DNA of 64,000 bases from Pseudomonadota bacterium. GTDB lineage: Bacteria > Pseudomonadota > Gammaproteobacteria > Burkholderiales > Rhodocyclaceae. The position numbers and the translations under genes are program-made. The stretch lies in assembly GCA_026399515.1 (NCBI GenBank), contig JAPLQT010000117.1, positions 240,117-304,116 on the forward strand. The letters are read 5' to 3'. A model generated the notes under the pieces. That model ran no database searches and was not told the DNA's origin. It was given only the letters and a program-made list of their open reading frames with translations. This document shows positions 33,915 to 41,238 of this stretch, piece after piece (the first letter of the stretch is position 1; each line of letters opens with the position of its first letter).

Positions 33915-36013
33915 GGCTTGACCGGGGCGTGGGGGACAGTGAGCGGCGAGCCGGGCGGCGGCAAGATCGGGACCGATCCTTCGCCCCACATCAGCATGGC
34001 ACCATCGGCGCTCTTACGTTGCTGGCCAATGACGTAGTCATAACGATCGCTGGTCACGCTCTGGTAGGAAGCGGCGTCGCGGATGATCTGCGGACGCAGG
34101 AACACCATCAGGTTGGTCTTGGTGCGCTTGCGGGTATCGTAACGGAACAGGGCCCCGAGCACCGGAACGTCGCCCAGCAACGGCACCTTGTCTTCCCCCA
34201 TGCCGTAGCTGTCTTCGATCAGTCCGCCGATGACGATGATGCCGCCATCATCGACCACCACCGCGGTTTCGATCGAGCGCTTGTTGGTGATCGGGCCGGA
34301 GGCGTTGGACAGGGTTCCCGGCTGGATGCTCGAGGCTTCCTGGAAAATCTGCATGCGCACGATGCCGCCTTCGGAGATCTGCGGACGGATCTTCAGGGTG
34401 AGACCGACGTCCTTGCGGTCATAGGTCTGGAACGGCGTGGCGGTCGCGGTGTTGCCCGTCTGCGCATACTGGCCGGTGAGGAAGGGAACATTGCTGCCGA
34501 TCACGATGCGCGCTTCTTCGTTGTCCAGAGTCAGCAGGTTGGGTGTCGACAGGATGTTGGCATTAGCCTCGGTTTCCAGGAATCTTGCCAGGATGCCGAG
34601 ATTGGGCAGGCCGCCGGCGGTCTTGCCGGCAATGATGCCGAGGTTGAGGCCGGGAGAGATGCCGAGCGAGCCGGTGGTTTTTGCCGTGGCCACATTCTGG
34701 ATCAGGCCCAGGATGTTGCTGCCGCCGCTGCCGAAATTGGTGCCGCCGACCACTTGCGTACCGTTGCGCGATGCTCCGCTGAAGTCCTGCCACTGGACGC
34801 CGAACTCGGAGGCCCGGTCGGAGCTGAGTTCGACGATCAGCGCTTCGACGAAGACTTGCGCGCGGCGTTTGTCGAGCATGTCGATCACCCGCCGCAGGTT
34901 TTGATAGACTGCTTCCGGGGCGGTAATGATCAGCGCATTATTGGTCGAGTCCGCCTGGATGAAGCCGGCGCCGCTGCCGCTTCCACCTTGACCGGTACTC
35001 AGGGCAGTGCCGGCCGGGGACATGTTGCCGGGCGCCGCACCGGTGGTTGGGGCCTGTGCGCCAGTGCTGGGCGACAAGGGCGTCAAACCGCCTGTCGCCG
35101 TATTGGTCTCACCGGTGACGATGGATCTTAGCGTCTGGGCGACTTTTACGGCTTCGGCATTCTTCAGGTACACCACATGGATGTTGCCGGCCACTGCGGT
35201 GGGTTGATCGAGCGTCTCGACCAAGGCGCGGATGCGCGCCAGTTTGCCGGGGTTGTCGGAGCGCACCACCAGACTGTTGCTGCGCGTGTCGGCGATCAGC
35301 GTGGCGCGCTGGCTGGCGTCAGGTGCGCCCGAGGCATCGCCATAAATACGGTTCAGCGTGCTCGCCAGATCGATCACCGAGGCGTAGCGGATGGGAATGA
35401 CCACCGGCTCCGCGCCGTAAGGAGTGTCCAGCGCCGCGATGATTTTTTCTAGACGCGCGAGATTGTCGGCGTAGTCGCTGATGATCAGGCTGTTGTTGTT
35501 GACGTTGGCATTGATCGCATTGTTCGGAGCGATCAGCGGACGAAGGATAGGCACCAGCAGATTGGCGGACTCATAGCGCAGCGGGAACACCTTGGTCAAC
35601 ATCTGATCGCCGCTGGGCCCACCGCCACCCTTGATGGTCTGGCTGCCGTGAGTCTTGGCGTCGGCTTCCGGCATGATCCGCACCACTCCGTTGTTTTCCA
35701 CCGCGGCAAAACCCTGCATGCGCAACGCCGAGAGCAGGAAGTGGTAAGCCAGGGACTGCGGCACGGGCTTGCTGGAAACGACATTGACCGTGCCTTTCAC
35801 CCGCGGATCGAGCAGGAAATTCTTGCCGGTGATTTGCGAGACGGCCTTGGTGACGGTTTCGATGTCGGCGTTGACGAAGTTGAGCGTAACCTTGTCTTCC
35901 TCGGCATGGGCCGGTCGGATCAGGATCAGCGCGGCTGCCAGCAACAGTGCCAGGCAAAGTTGCGGCATGCGGCTATTCGGCCATTGCGGCCGTGTGTGGA
36001 TGTCAGGTGTCAT
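33911..36013 (-). CDS. gspD: T2SS-2 secretin GspD
   Basis: The 700-residue product has a signal peptide (ending AHA-EEDKV). The N0 domain begins VTLNFVNADIETVTKAVSQITGKNFLLDPRVKG, followed by N1-N3. Gly/Ser/Thr-rich loops lie near residues 310-350. The secretin domain contains VGSNVPFLTGQY-type and VVDDGGIIVIGGLIEDS motifs and ends VPLLGDVPVLGALFRYDTRKRTKTNLMVFLRPQII. All hallmark regions of GspD are present and the frame is intact. It forms the outer-membrane pore. Confidence 0.96.
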   Translation of the reverse strand: MTPDIHTRPQWPNSRMPQLCLALLLAAALILIRPAHAEEDKVTLNFVNADIETVTKAVSQITGKNFLLDPRVKGTVNVVSSKPVPQSLAYHFLLSALRMQGFAAVENNGVVRIMPEADAKTHGSQTIKGGGGPSGDQMLTKVFPLRYESANLLVPILRPLIAPNNAINANVNNNSLIISDYADNLARLEKIIAALDTPYGAEPVVIPIRYASVIDLASTLNRIYGDASGAPDASQRATLIADTRSNSLVVRSDNPGKLARIRALVETLDQPTAVAGNIHVVYLKNAEAVKVAQTLRSIVTGETNTATGGLTPLSPSTGAQAPTTGAAPGNMSPAGTALSTGQGGSGSGAGFIQADSTNNALIITAPEAVYQNLRRVIDMLDKRRAQVFVEALIVELSSDRASEFGVQWQDFSGASRNGTQVVGGTNFGSGGSNILGLIQNVATAKTTGSLGISPGLNLGIIAGKTAGGLPNLGILARFLETEANANILSTPNLLTLDNEEARIVIGSNVPFLTGQYAQTGNTATATPFQTYDRKDVGLTLKIRPQISEGGIVRMQIFQEASSIQPGTLSNASGPITNKRSIETAVVVDDGGIIVIGGLIEDSYGMGEDKVPLLGDVPVLGALFRYDTRKRTKTNLMVFLRPQIIRDAASYQSVTSDRYDYVIGQQRKSADGAMLMWGEGSVPILPPPGSPLTVPHAPVKP

Positions 36014-36632
36014 CGTCGGAGTTCCGTCGGAATTTTCTGCGCGAAGGCAGGGGTGGGGTGCTGACTGCGGCTTTGCTGGGTTCGACAGCAGGCGGCATGA
36101 TGACCGGGGCTTTGCTGGATTCGACCGCAGGAGGGCTGATTTCAGGTACGCCTTTGTTAGCCTCGATCAGGGGTTTGGCGCTTTCCGGCAGGGCGAGGGT
36201 CTGGGTTTGGCCGCCGCGCAGGATCTCCACTTGTCTGGCCATGACACGTTGCAGCGTAATTCCTGGCGCAATTTCTTCGCCTTCGCGCACCAGTTGGGCC
36301 GGCTTGCCTTCGACCACCAGCATGGCGTAGGCGCGATGTCCTGGCCGTTGCGCCGCAATCACACCATTCAGGCGGATGTTGGAAGGGGCGCTGACTGGGC
36401 TCGCCACGAGATAGACGCCAAACAGATGGCGCTCGGTCAGCGCCGGCAGGGTGCGCTGCAGGTCGGTTTCGATCGGGGCGCTCGGGCGTATGCTCTCCGG
36501 TGCGCTGAGTGTCCAAAAGATGTTCGCCCCCAGCCACGCCATCAAGGCCAGCATGAGCAGCGCAGCTACCCCGCCCAACCAGGGCATCAGCCTGTCAGTA
36601 TTGACTCGGGCGGTCAGGCTACCAAGGCTCAT
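36003..36632 (-). CDS. gspC: T2SS-2 GspC
   Basis: The 209-residue product has a short cytoplasmic N terminus, a membrane helix at about 20-40 (GGVAALLMLALMAWLGANIFW), and a periplasmic homology-region domain (LTERHLFGVYL ... IRLNGVIAAQRPGHRAYAMLVVEGKPAQLVREGEEI). A Pro-rich tail with two near repeats (PPAVESSKAPVI / PPAVEPSKAAVS) takes the place of a PDZ domain. The HR domain binds the secretin. It is the first gene of the T2SS-2 operon and overlaps gspD by 11 nt. Confidence 0.92.
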   Translation of the reverse strand: MSLGSLTARVNTDRLMPWLGGVAALLMLALMAWLGANIFWTLSAPESIRPSAPIETDLQRTLPALTERHLFGVYLVASPVSAPSNIRLNGVIAAQRPGHRAYAMLVVEGKPAQLVREGEEIAPGITLQRVMARQVEILRGGQTQTLALPESAKPLIEANKGVPEISPPAVESSKAPVIMPPAVEPSKAAVSTPPLPSRRKFRRNSDDDT

Positions 36633-36722
36633 GGTTTCACGTCTTTGGATTGATCTTCATCGCTAGCCTGCCAATTGTATCATCGCCATGCCCTTGCGGC
36701 TTTCCGTTGGTATGGATTGCGA

Positions 36723-36751
36723 TGGTCATGGCATAGCAGCATGCTTATAAT
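36723..36751 (+). promoter_or_regulatory. Candidate sigma-70 promoter for gspA-gspB
   Basis: A perfect TATAAT lies at 36746-36751, with TGGTCA (four of six to TTGACA) 17 bp upstream. The predicted start is about 23 nt before the gspA ATG, in the divergent gspC-gspA gap. Confidence 0.45.
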
Positions 36752-36780
36752 CGCCGCATCCGGATCCGTTGGTCGTTCCC

Positions 36781-38406
36781 ATGTACCTGAGCTATTTCAG
36801 CCTCGCCGAAGCGCCTTTTTCGATAGCGCCGAATCCGCGTTATCTCTATCTGAGCCAGCGCCACCAGGAAGCGCTCGCGCATTTGCTGTACGGGGTAAAC
36901 GGCGATGGCGGATTCGTGTTGCTCACCGGCGAAGTCGGCGCGGGCAAGACCACGGTATGCCGCTGCCTGCTCGAACAGATTCCGGAATCCTGCGACGTGG
37001 CTTACATCTTCAATCCCAAGCTGTCGGTCGCCGAACTGTTGTCGACGATCTGCCTGGAGTTTGGCATCGCCTATCCGCCCGGCAACACCAGCGTCAAGGT
37101 ATTTGTCGATTGCATCAACGCCTATTTGCTCGACGCCCACGCCAGAGGCCGGCACACGGTGCTGATCATCGACGAGGCGCAGAACCTGTCCGCCGATGTG
37201 CTGGAAATGATGCGGCTATTGACCAATCTCGAAACCAACCAGCGCAAGTTGTTGCAGATCATCCTGCTGGGCCAGCCCGAACTGGCCGAGATGCTCGATC
37301 GCCCGGAGCTCAGGCAACTCGCCCAGCGTATCGTCGCCCGCTATCACCTGGGTCCGCTCTCCAAGTCGGAAATCGCCGCTTATGTGCAACACCGCCTGGG
37401 AGTGTCCGGCGTTCAGCGCCAGCTTTTTCCCGCAAGCTTGATGACTCACTTGTACCGTCTCAGCGGGGGCATCCCGCGCGTCATCAATGTCCTTTGCGAT
37501 CGGGCCTTGCTCGGCACCTACACCCAAGGCAAGGATAAGGTCGACCGTACAACCTTGACGCAAGCGGCGAAGGAAGTTCTCCATCAAGCCCCCTCGGGGA
37601 ATCGCACGCTGTTGCAACCGCTGCTGCTGGGCCTGGCGCTGGCCGCATGCGCTGCACTGGCATGGACCCTGGTCAGGACGACGAATTGGGGCGACGGACC
37701 GGCGGCCGTAAGTCTGCCCAACGAGCCCCCGCCAACGCCGAAAGCCGCCGAGAAAAGCCAGGAACCGCCGGCGATCAAGTTGAGTACGCTGACTTGGCCC
37801 GCCGACGAACCGCGCGAACGCAGCAAGGAAATGGCTTACTCCAGCTTGTTTCAGGCCTGGGGAGCGAGCTACGACGGAAGCGACGCCTGCCGGCAGGCGA
37901 AGGGGCTGGGCTTGAACTGCCGCACCGGCCGTGGCGGTCTGGATGTGCTGCGGCAACTGAACCGGCCCGTGGTCATGCAAATGAACGACGATCAGGGAGG
38001 GGAATTTTTTGCCGTTATGACGGCGCTGGATGACAAGACCGCGACCTATGTCGTCGGCAGTGAAACCCGGGTGGTGGCGCATAGCGACCTGGCAGCCCAT
38101 TGGTCCGGCCGCTACACCGCGCTGCTGCGCCTGCCGCCCGAACCGCAAGAGCAATTGCGTCCAGGAAAAAGCGGGCCTGCCGTTACCTGGCTGAGCAGGC
38201 AGCTCGCCCTTGCGCAAGGCCGCGAGCCGTCGGCAACGACATCGGATCAGGTTTTCGACGAGGCTCTGGTACGCCAGGTAAAACAGTTCCAGCTGGAGCA
38301 GGGCTTGATACCGGACGGCGCCGCGGGACCGCAAACCCTGATGCGCCTCAGCAATGCCGCCGATCAAAGCGGCCCGAAGCTGTTGCACGAGCGGGGAGGC
38401 AAATAG
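36781..38406 (+). CDS. gspA: GspA/ExeA-type AAA ATPase with C-terminal peptidoglycan-binding domain
   Basis: The 541-residue product has the AAA domain MYLSYFSLAEAPFSIAPNPRYLY, with Walker A GEVGAGKTT, Walker B VLIIDEAQNL and sensor IILLGQPEL. A membrane helix at about residues 278-298 is followed by a periplasmic peptidase-C39-like region (residues 355-455). A PG_binding_1 domain ends it (QVFDEALVRQVKQFQLEQGLIPDGAAGPQTLMRL). In Aeromonas, ExeA with ExeB uses peptidoglycan binding to place the secretin. An upstream TTG at 36769 is an unlikely start. Confidence 0.92.
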   Translation: MYLSYFSLAEAPFSIAPNPRYLYLSQRHQEALAHLLYGVNGDGGFVLLTGEVGAGKTTVCRCLLEQIPESCDVAYIFNPKLSVAELLSTICLEFGIAYPPGNTSVKVFVDCINAYLLDAHARGRHTVLIIDEAQNLSADVLEMMRLLTNLETNQRKLLQIILLGQPELAEMLDRPELRQLAQRIVARYHLGPLSKSEIAAYVQHRLGVSGVQRQLFPASLMTHLYRLSGGIPRVINVLCDRALLGTYTQGKDKVDRTTLTQAAKEVLHQAPSGNRTLLQPLLLGLALAACAALAWTLVRTTNWGDGPAAVSLPNEPPPTPKAAEKSQEPPAIKLSTLTWPADEPRERSKEMAYSSLFQAWGASYDGSDACRQAKGLGLNCRTGRGGLDVLRQLNRPVVMQMNDDQGGEFFAVMTALDDKTATYVVGSETRVVAHSDLAAHWSGRYTALLRLPPEPQEQLRPGKSGPAVTWLSRQLALAQGREPSATTSDQVFDEALVRQVKQFQLEQGLIPDGAAGPQTLMRLSNAADQSGPKLLHERGGK

Positions 38407-38408
38407 CC

Positions 38409-39140
38409 ATGTCCTTCATACTCGATGCGCTCAGAAAGTCCGATCAGCAGCGTAGCCGCAGTGCGACACCGACCCTCAACACCGCGCAGACCGTGGCGGC
38501 GGAATCCCGGCAACCGGCGTTGTGGTGGTATGGCTTGATTGCGGCAGTGCTGGTGGGCGCCGGCATCCTGATCGGCTGGATGCATCAGGCGCCGCCGGAA
38601 CCGGTGGCTATGACGGTCGCGCCAGGCGCCAGCAAGCCGGTCGATAACAAGATGCCGACGTTCACCCCAGCGGCGCTTCCGGCTGTCGCTGAAACCGTTC
38701 GCAAGTCCGAATCTCAACAGCCGCAGGCGGCAACCCCGGTCCCTGCCGCCCCGCCTGCTCCGGTCGCTGAGGCGAAGCCGGTAACGGCCGTCACACCGCC
38801 ATCGCCTGGCCCTGTCGCATCGACATCCGCTGCAAATGCCGCGGCCAAGCCGGTGGAACCCAACCATCCCGTTCAAAGCGATGCGCAGCGGGAGCCCGTC
38901 GTACCGGCGCTGGCCGAGTTACCGCCCGCCATCCAACAGGAAATTCCGAAACTGGCTATCCTGGCCCATTCCTATTCGAGCAGGCCCAAGGCCCGTTTCG
39001 TCTTCATCAACGACCGGATGGTGCACGAAGAGGAATATCCGCTGCCCGGCCTCAAGCTGGAACAGATTACCCCGGACGGGATGATCTTCAGTTACAAGGG
39101 TTATCGCTTCCGCCGCGCGGCCAACTCGGATGCAAATTAG
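38409..39140 (+). CDS. gspB: GspB, partner of GspA
   Basis: This 243-residue protein begins MSFILDALRKSDQQRSRSA, the typical GspB/ExeB start. It has a membrane helix near residues 38-60, a long Pro/Ala-rich linker, and the C-terminal T2SSB domain (IPKLAILAHSYSSRPKARFVFINDRMVHEEEYPLPGLKLEQITPDGMIFSYKG region). It follows gspA by 2 nt and overlaps the convergent DUF3108 gene by 4 nt. Confidence 0.92.
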   Translation: MSFILDALRKSDQQRSRSATPTLNTAQTVAAESRQPALWWYGLIAAVLVGAGILIGWMHQAPPEPVAMTVAPGASKPVDNKMPTFTPAALPAVAETVRKSESQQPQAATPVPAAPPAPVAEAKPVTAVTPPSPGPVASTSAANAAAKPVEPNHPVQSDAQREPVVPALAELPPAIQQEIPKLAILAHSYSSRPKARFVFINDRMVHEEEYPLPGLKLEQITPDGMIFSYKGYRFRRAANSDAN

Positions 39141-40201
39141 TTCCGGTCGTTCGATTTGAGGGGAATCGAATCGGCCGAAATCAGCTGTTCGAAATAATCC
39201 CCGGCATTGTTTGAGTAGATCATCTTGATGGGCAGGTTGTCACTTGTCGACAGCCAAATTTCGACTTCCTCCATATCGGCGGAAGTCGTCGCCCGTTTCA
39301 AGTGTATCGCAGGATAAGCCTTGCCTTCGATCTCGATCTCTTCCACGCCCAGGTTGCGGATATCGTAATGCTCCAGCCGCCTGCCCATGGTGATGTCCGT
39401 CGAATAGAAATCCTCTTTCTGCGGAGCGATATAGAGCTGGTACAGGAATGAAATCTTGTCATACGCGTTGGCGGGCAGCGTCTGCGTAAATGATGTCGTG
39501 CCCCGGAACCAGCGGAAATAGCCTTTGTTCCAGTTGAAATAGGATATGGCGGGAAGAAGGTCATTGAGTTGGGTGATAAACATCTGGGGACGAAGTTTTC
39601 CGCCGCTCACGGTGCCTTGGGAGGTTTCGACTAGCCGGGTGGGATGGACAAGAGCGAACAGACCGGTGGTGCTGACGTTGCTCGATAAAGTGTAATTGCC
39701 GCTATCGATCACCCATTGATGAGTGGCCAGGCCGGCCAGCCAACGTGCTCTACCCCAGTAGAACTGGTAAACCAGTTTCCCGCTCGGCGGCAAGCGTTGA
39801 GCAATCTTGTCGTCCTTCCCCTCAGTGGGAATTTGAGGGACCGGACTCTCCATCGGTTTTGCCGGCTGTTCATCCTGCCTCGCGCTGGCCGGGTCTATCG
39901 AAATGACATTCTCGGGATTCGGCGACGTGGGTTGAATCGCCGGCTCTGATTCAAGTTGAGGGGGCGGTTCCGCTTGCGGGGCAGATCGTTCGATTGCCAC
40001 TGGAAGTTTTCCTTCGTCCGCAGTCTGCGTTAGCTGGACCTCCAGCGGCGGGTTCAGGTGAGTTGAGTTGGTTGGCTGCCAAAGGTGAAGATGGGCGACG
40101 TCTCCAATCAGGGCAAGATGCAGCAGCAGGGATGCCAGCAAGGCCCATGCCAAACGAATGGAGGGACCATGAACTGTTCGCTGGCGGGCGCCGGTTTCCA
40201 C
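39137..40201 (-). CDS. DUF3108 domain-containing envelope protein
   Basis: The 354-residue product has an N-terminal membrane anchor (residues 17-33, LAWALLASLLLHLALIG) reminiscent of TonB-like starts, then a Pro-rich linker (50-135). The C-terminal DUF3108 domain begins KLVYQFYWGRARWLAGLATHQW and includes YFNWNKGYFRWFRG and YDIRNLGVEEIEIEGKAYPA. The function is unknown; such proteins are envelope-associated in betaproteobacteria, often beside nucleotide-biosynthesis genes rather than T2SS. Confidence 0.85.
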   Translation of the reverse strand: METGARQRTVHGPSIRLAWALLASLLLHLALIGDVAHLHLWQPTNSTHLNPPLEVQLTQTADEGKLPVAIERSAPQAEPPPQLESEPAIQPTSPNPENVISIDPASARQDEQPAKPMESPVPQIPTEGKDDKIAQRLPPSGKLVYQFYWGRARWLAGLATHQWVIDSGNYTLSSNVSTTGLFALVHPTRLVETSQGTVSGGKLRPQMFITQLNDLLPAISYFNWNKGYFRWFRGTTSFTQTLPANAYDKISFLYQLYIAPQKEDFYSTDITMGRRLEHYDIRNLGVEEIEIEGKAYPAIHLKRATTSADMEEVEIWLSTSDNLPIKMIYSNNAGDYFEQLISADSIPLKSNDRN

Positions 40202-40254
40202 GATACGCGTTCTGTTGCGACTCTCAGATCGATATCAGCGGTGGTCAAGCCGGC

Positions 40255-41238
40255 TTATCTGTCGTCACGCTGATCGTTCAGGCGCTCCAGTACCAGGAAC
40301 TCTGGCCGGCGCTTGATCTCGTCGAAGATCTGGGCGAGATAGGCGCCCAGCACACCGAGGCTGAGCAGGGTTGCGGAACCGAAGAACAGCACCACTACGG
40401 TGAGCGACGTCCACCCGGACACCGCAATCCCCGAGTACCAGGAATACAGCGCCTGCACCAGCAGCAGACCGGCGGCCACCATGCCCAGCAGGCCGAGCCG
40501 GAAGATCATGCCGAGCGGCTTGGCGCTGTAGGCCGTGATGGCCGTGACCGCCAGTCTGGTCAGTTGGGCCGTGCTCCATTGAGTGCTGCCTGCGATGCGC
40601 GGCGCAACTTCGAAACCCAGTTGCTTGGTGACGAAGCCGGTCCACACCGTCATGCCTCGGAAGAAACGCACTTTTTCCGGAAAGGCGAGCAAGGCATCGA
40701 CCACCCGGCGGTCGAGCAGACGAAAGTCCGACGCGCCGGATAGATCGAGCCCGGTCAGGATGCGCATCAGGCCATTGAAGAACCAGGCGTTGAACCGGGC
40801 TTTCCAGCCGTCGCCATCCCTGGCAATCTTTTGCGCGGCGACAATCTGGGCCGGACCGGCGCGCCACAGTTCCAGCATTTGCGGCACCAGGCTCGGCGGA
40901 TGCTGTCCGTCCGCATCCATCACGATCACCGCCCGACCTTGCGCGTGGCGCAGCCCCGCCAGTATGGCCGCCTCCTTGCCGAAATTCCGGGTGAATCTGA
41001 GTCCGCGCAATTGGGGAATCCGCTCCTGCGCGGCGCGCACCTGTTCCCAGGTGGCATCACGGCTGCCATCGTCGACCAGCCAGATTTCGAAGTCGCTGCA
41101 ACATGCATGCAGACTTCCCAACAGCCGCTCGAGGAATGCCACGATGCCCGCCGCCTCGTTGAAGGCGGGAACGACAACGCTCAGTTCCGGTGCCGCGGTA
41201 GTCGGATGGTCAGGGCTCATGTCAATTCTTCTGGTCAA
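40255..41238 (-). CDS. Family 2 glycosyltransferase, GtrB/DPM1-like, with two membrane helices
   Basis: The 327-residue product has a GT2 domain (ELSVVVPAFNEAAGIVAFLERLL, LVDDGSRDATW, and the DADGQHPPSLVPQM metal-binding motif). Two C-terminal helices follow (about 240-262 and 270-295), as in GtrB/ArnC enzymes that put sugars on undecaprenyl phosphate. Together with GtrA and the large membrane protein in this cluster, a three-part lipid-linked sugar transfer system is likely. Confidence 0.9.
   Translation of the reverse strand: MTRRIDMSPDHPTTAAPELSVVVPAFNEAAGIVAFLERLLGSLHACCSDFEIWLVDDGSRDATWEQVRAAQERIPQLRGLRFTRNFGKEAAILAGLRHAQGRAVIVMDADGQHPPSLVPQMLELWRAGPAQIVAAQKIARDGDGWKARFNAWFFNGLMRILTGLDLSGASDFRLLDRRVVDALLAFPEKVRFFRGMTVWTGFVTKQLGFEVAPRIAGSTQWSTAQLTRLAVTAITAYSAKPLGMIFRLGLLGMVAAGLLLVQALYSWYSGIAVSGWTSLTVVVLFFGSATLLSLGVLGAYLAQIFDEIKRRPEFLVLERLNDQRDDR

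Noticed and set aside
33929-35131. 400-codon plus-strand frame opposite gspD of T2SS-2
   Set aside because: Antisense shadow of a well-supported secretin gene.
37216-38388. 390-codon minus-strand frame opposite gspA
   Set aside because: Antisense shadow; gspA shows Walker motifs and a peptidoglycan-binding domain on the plus strand.
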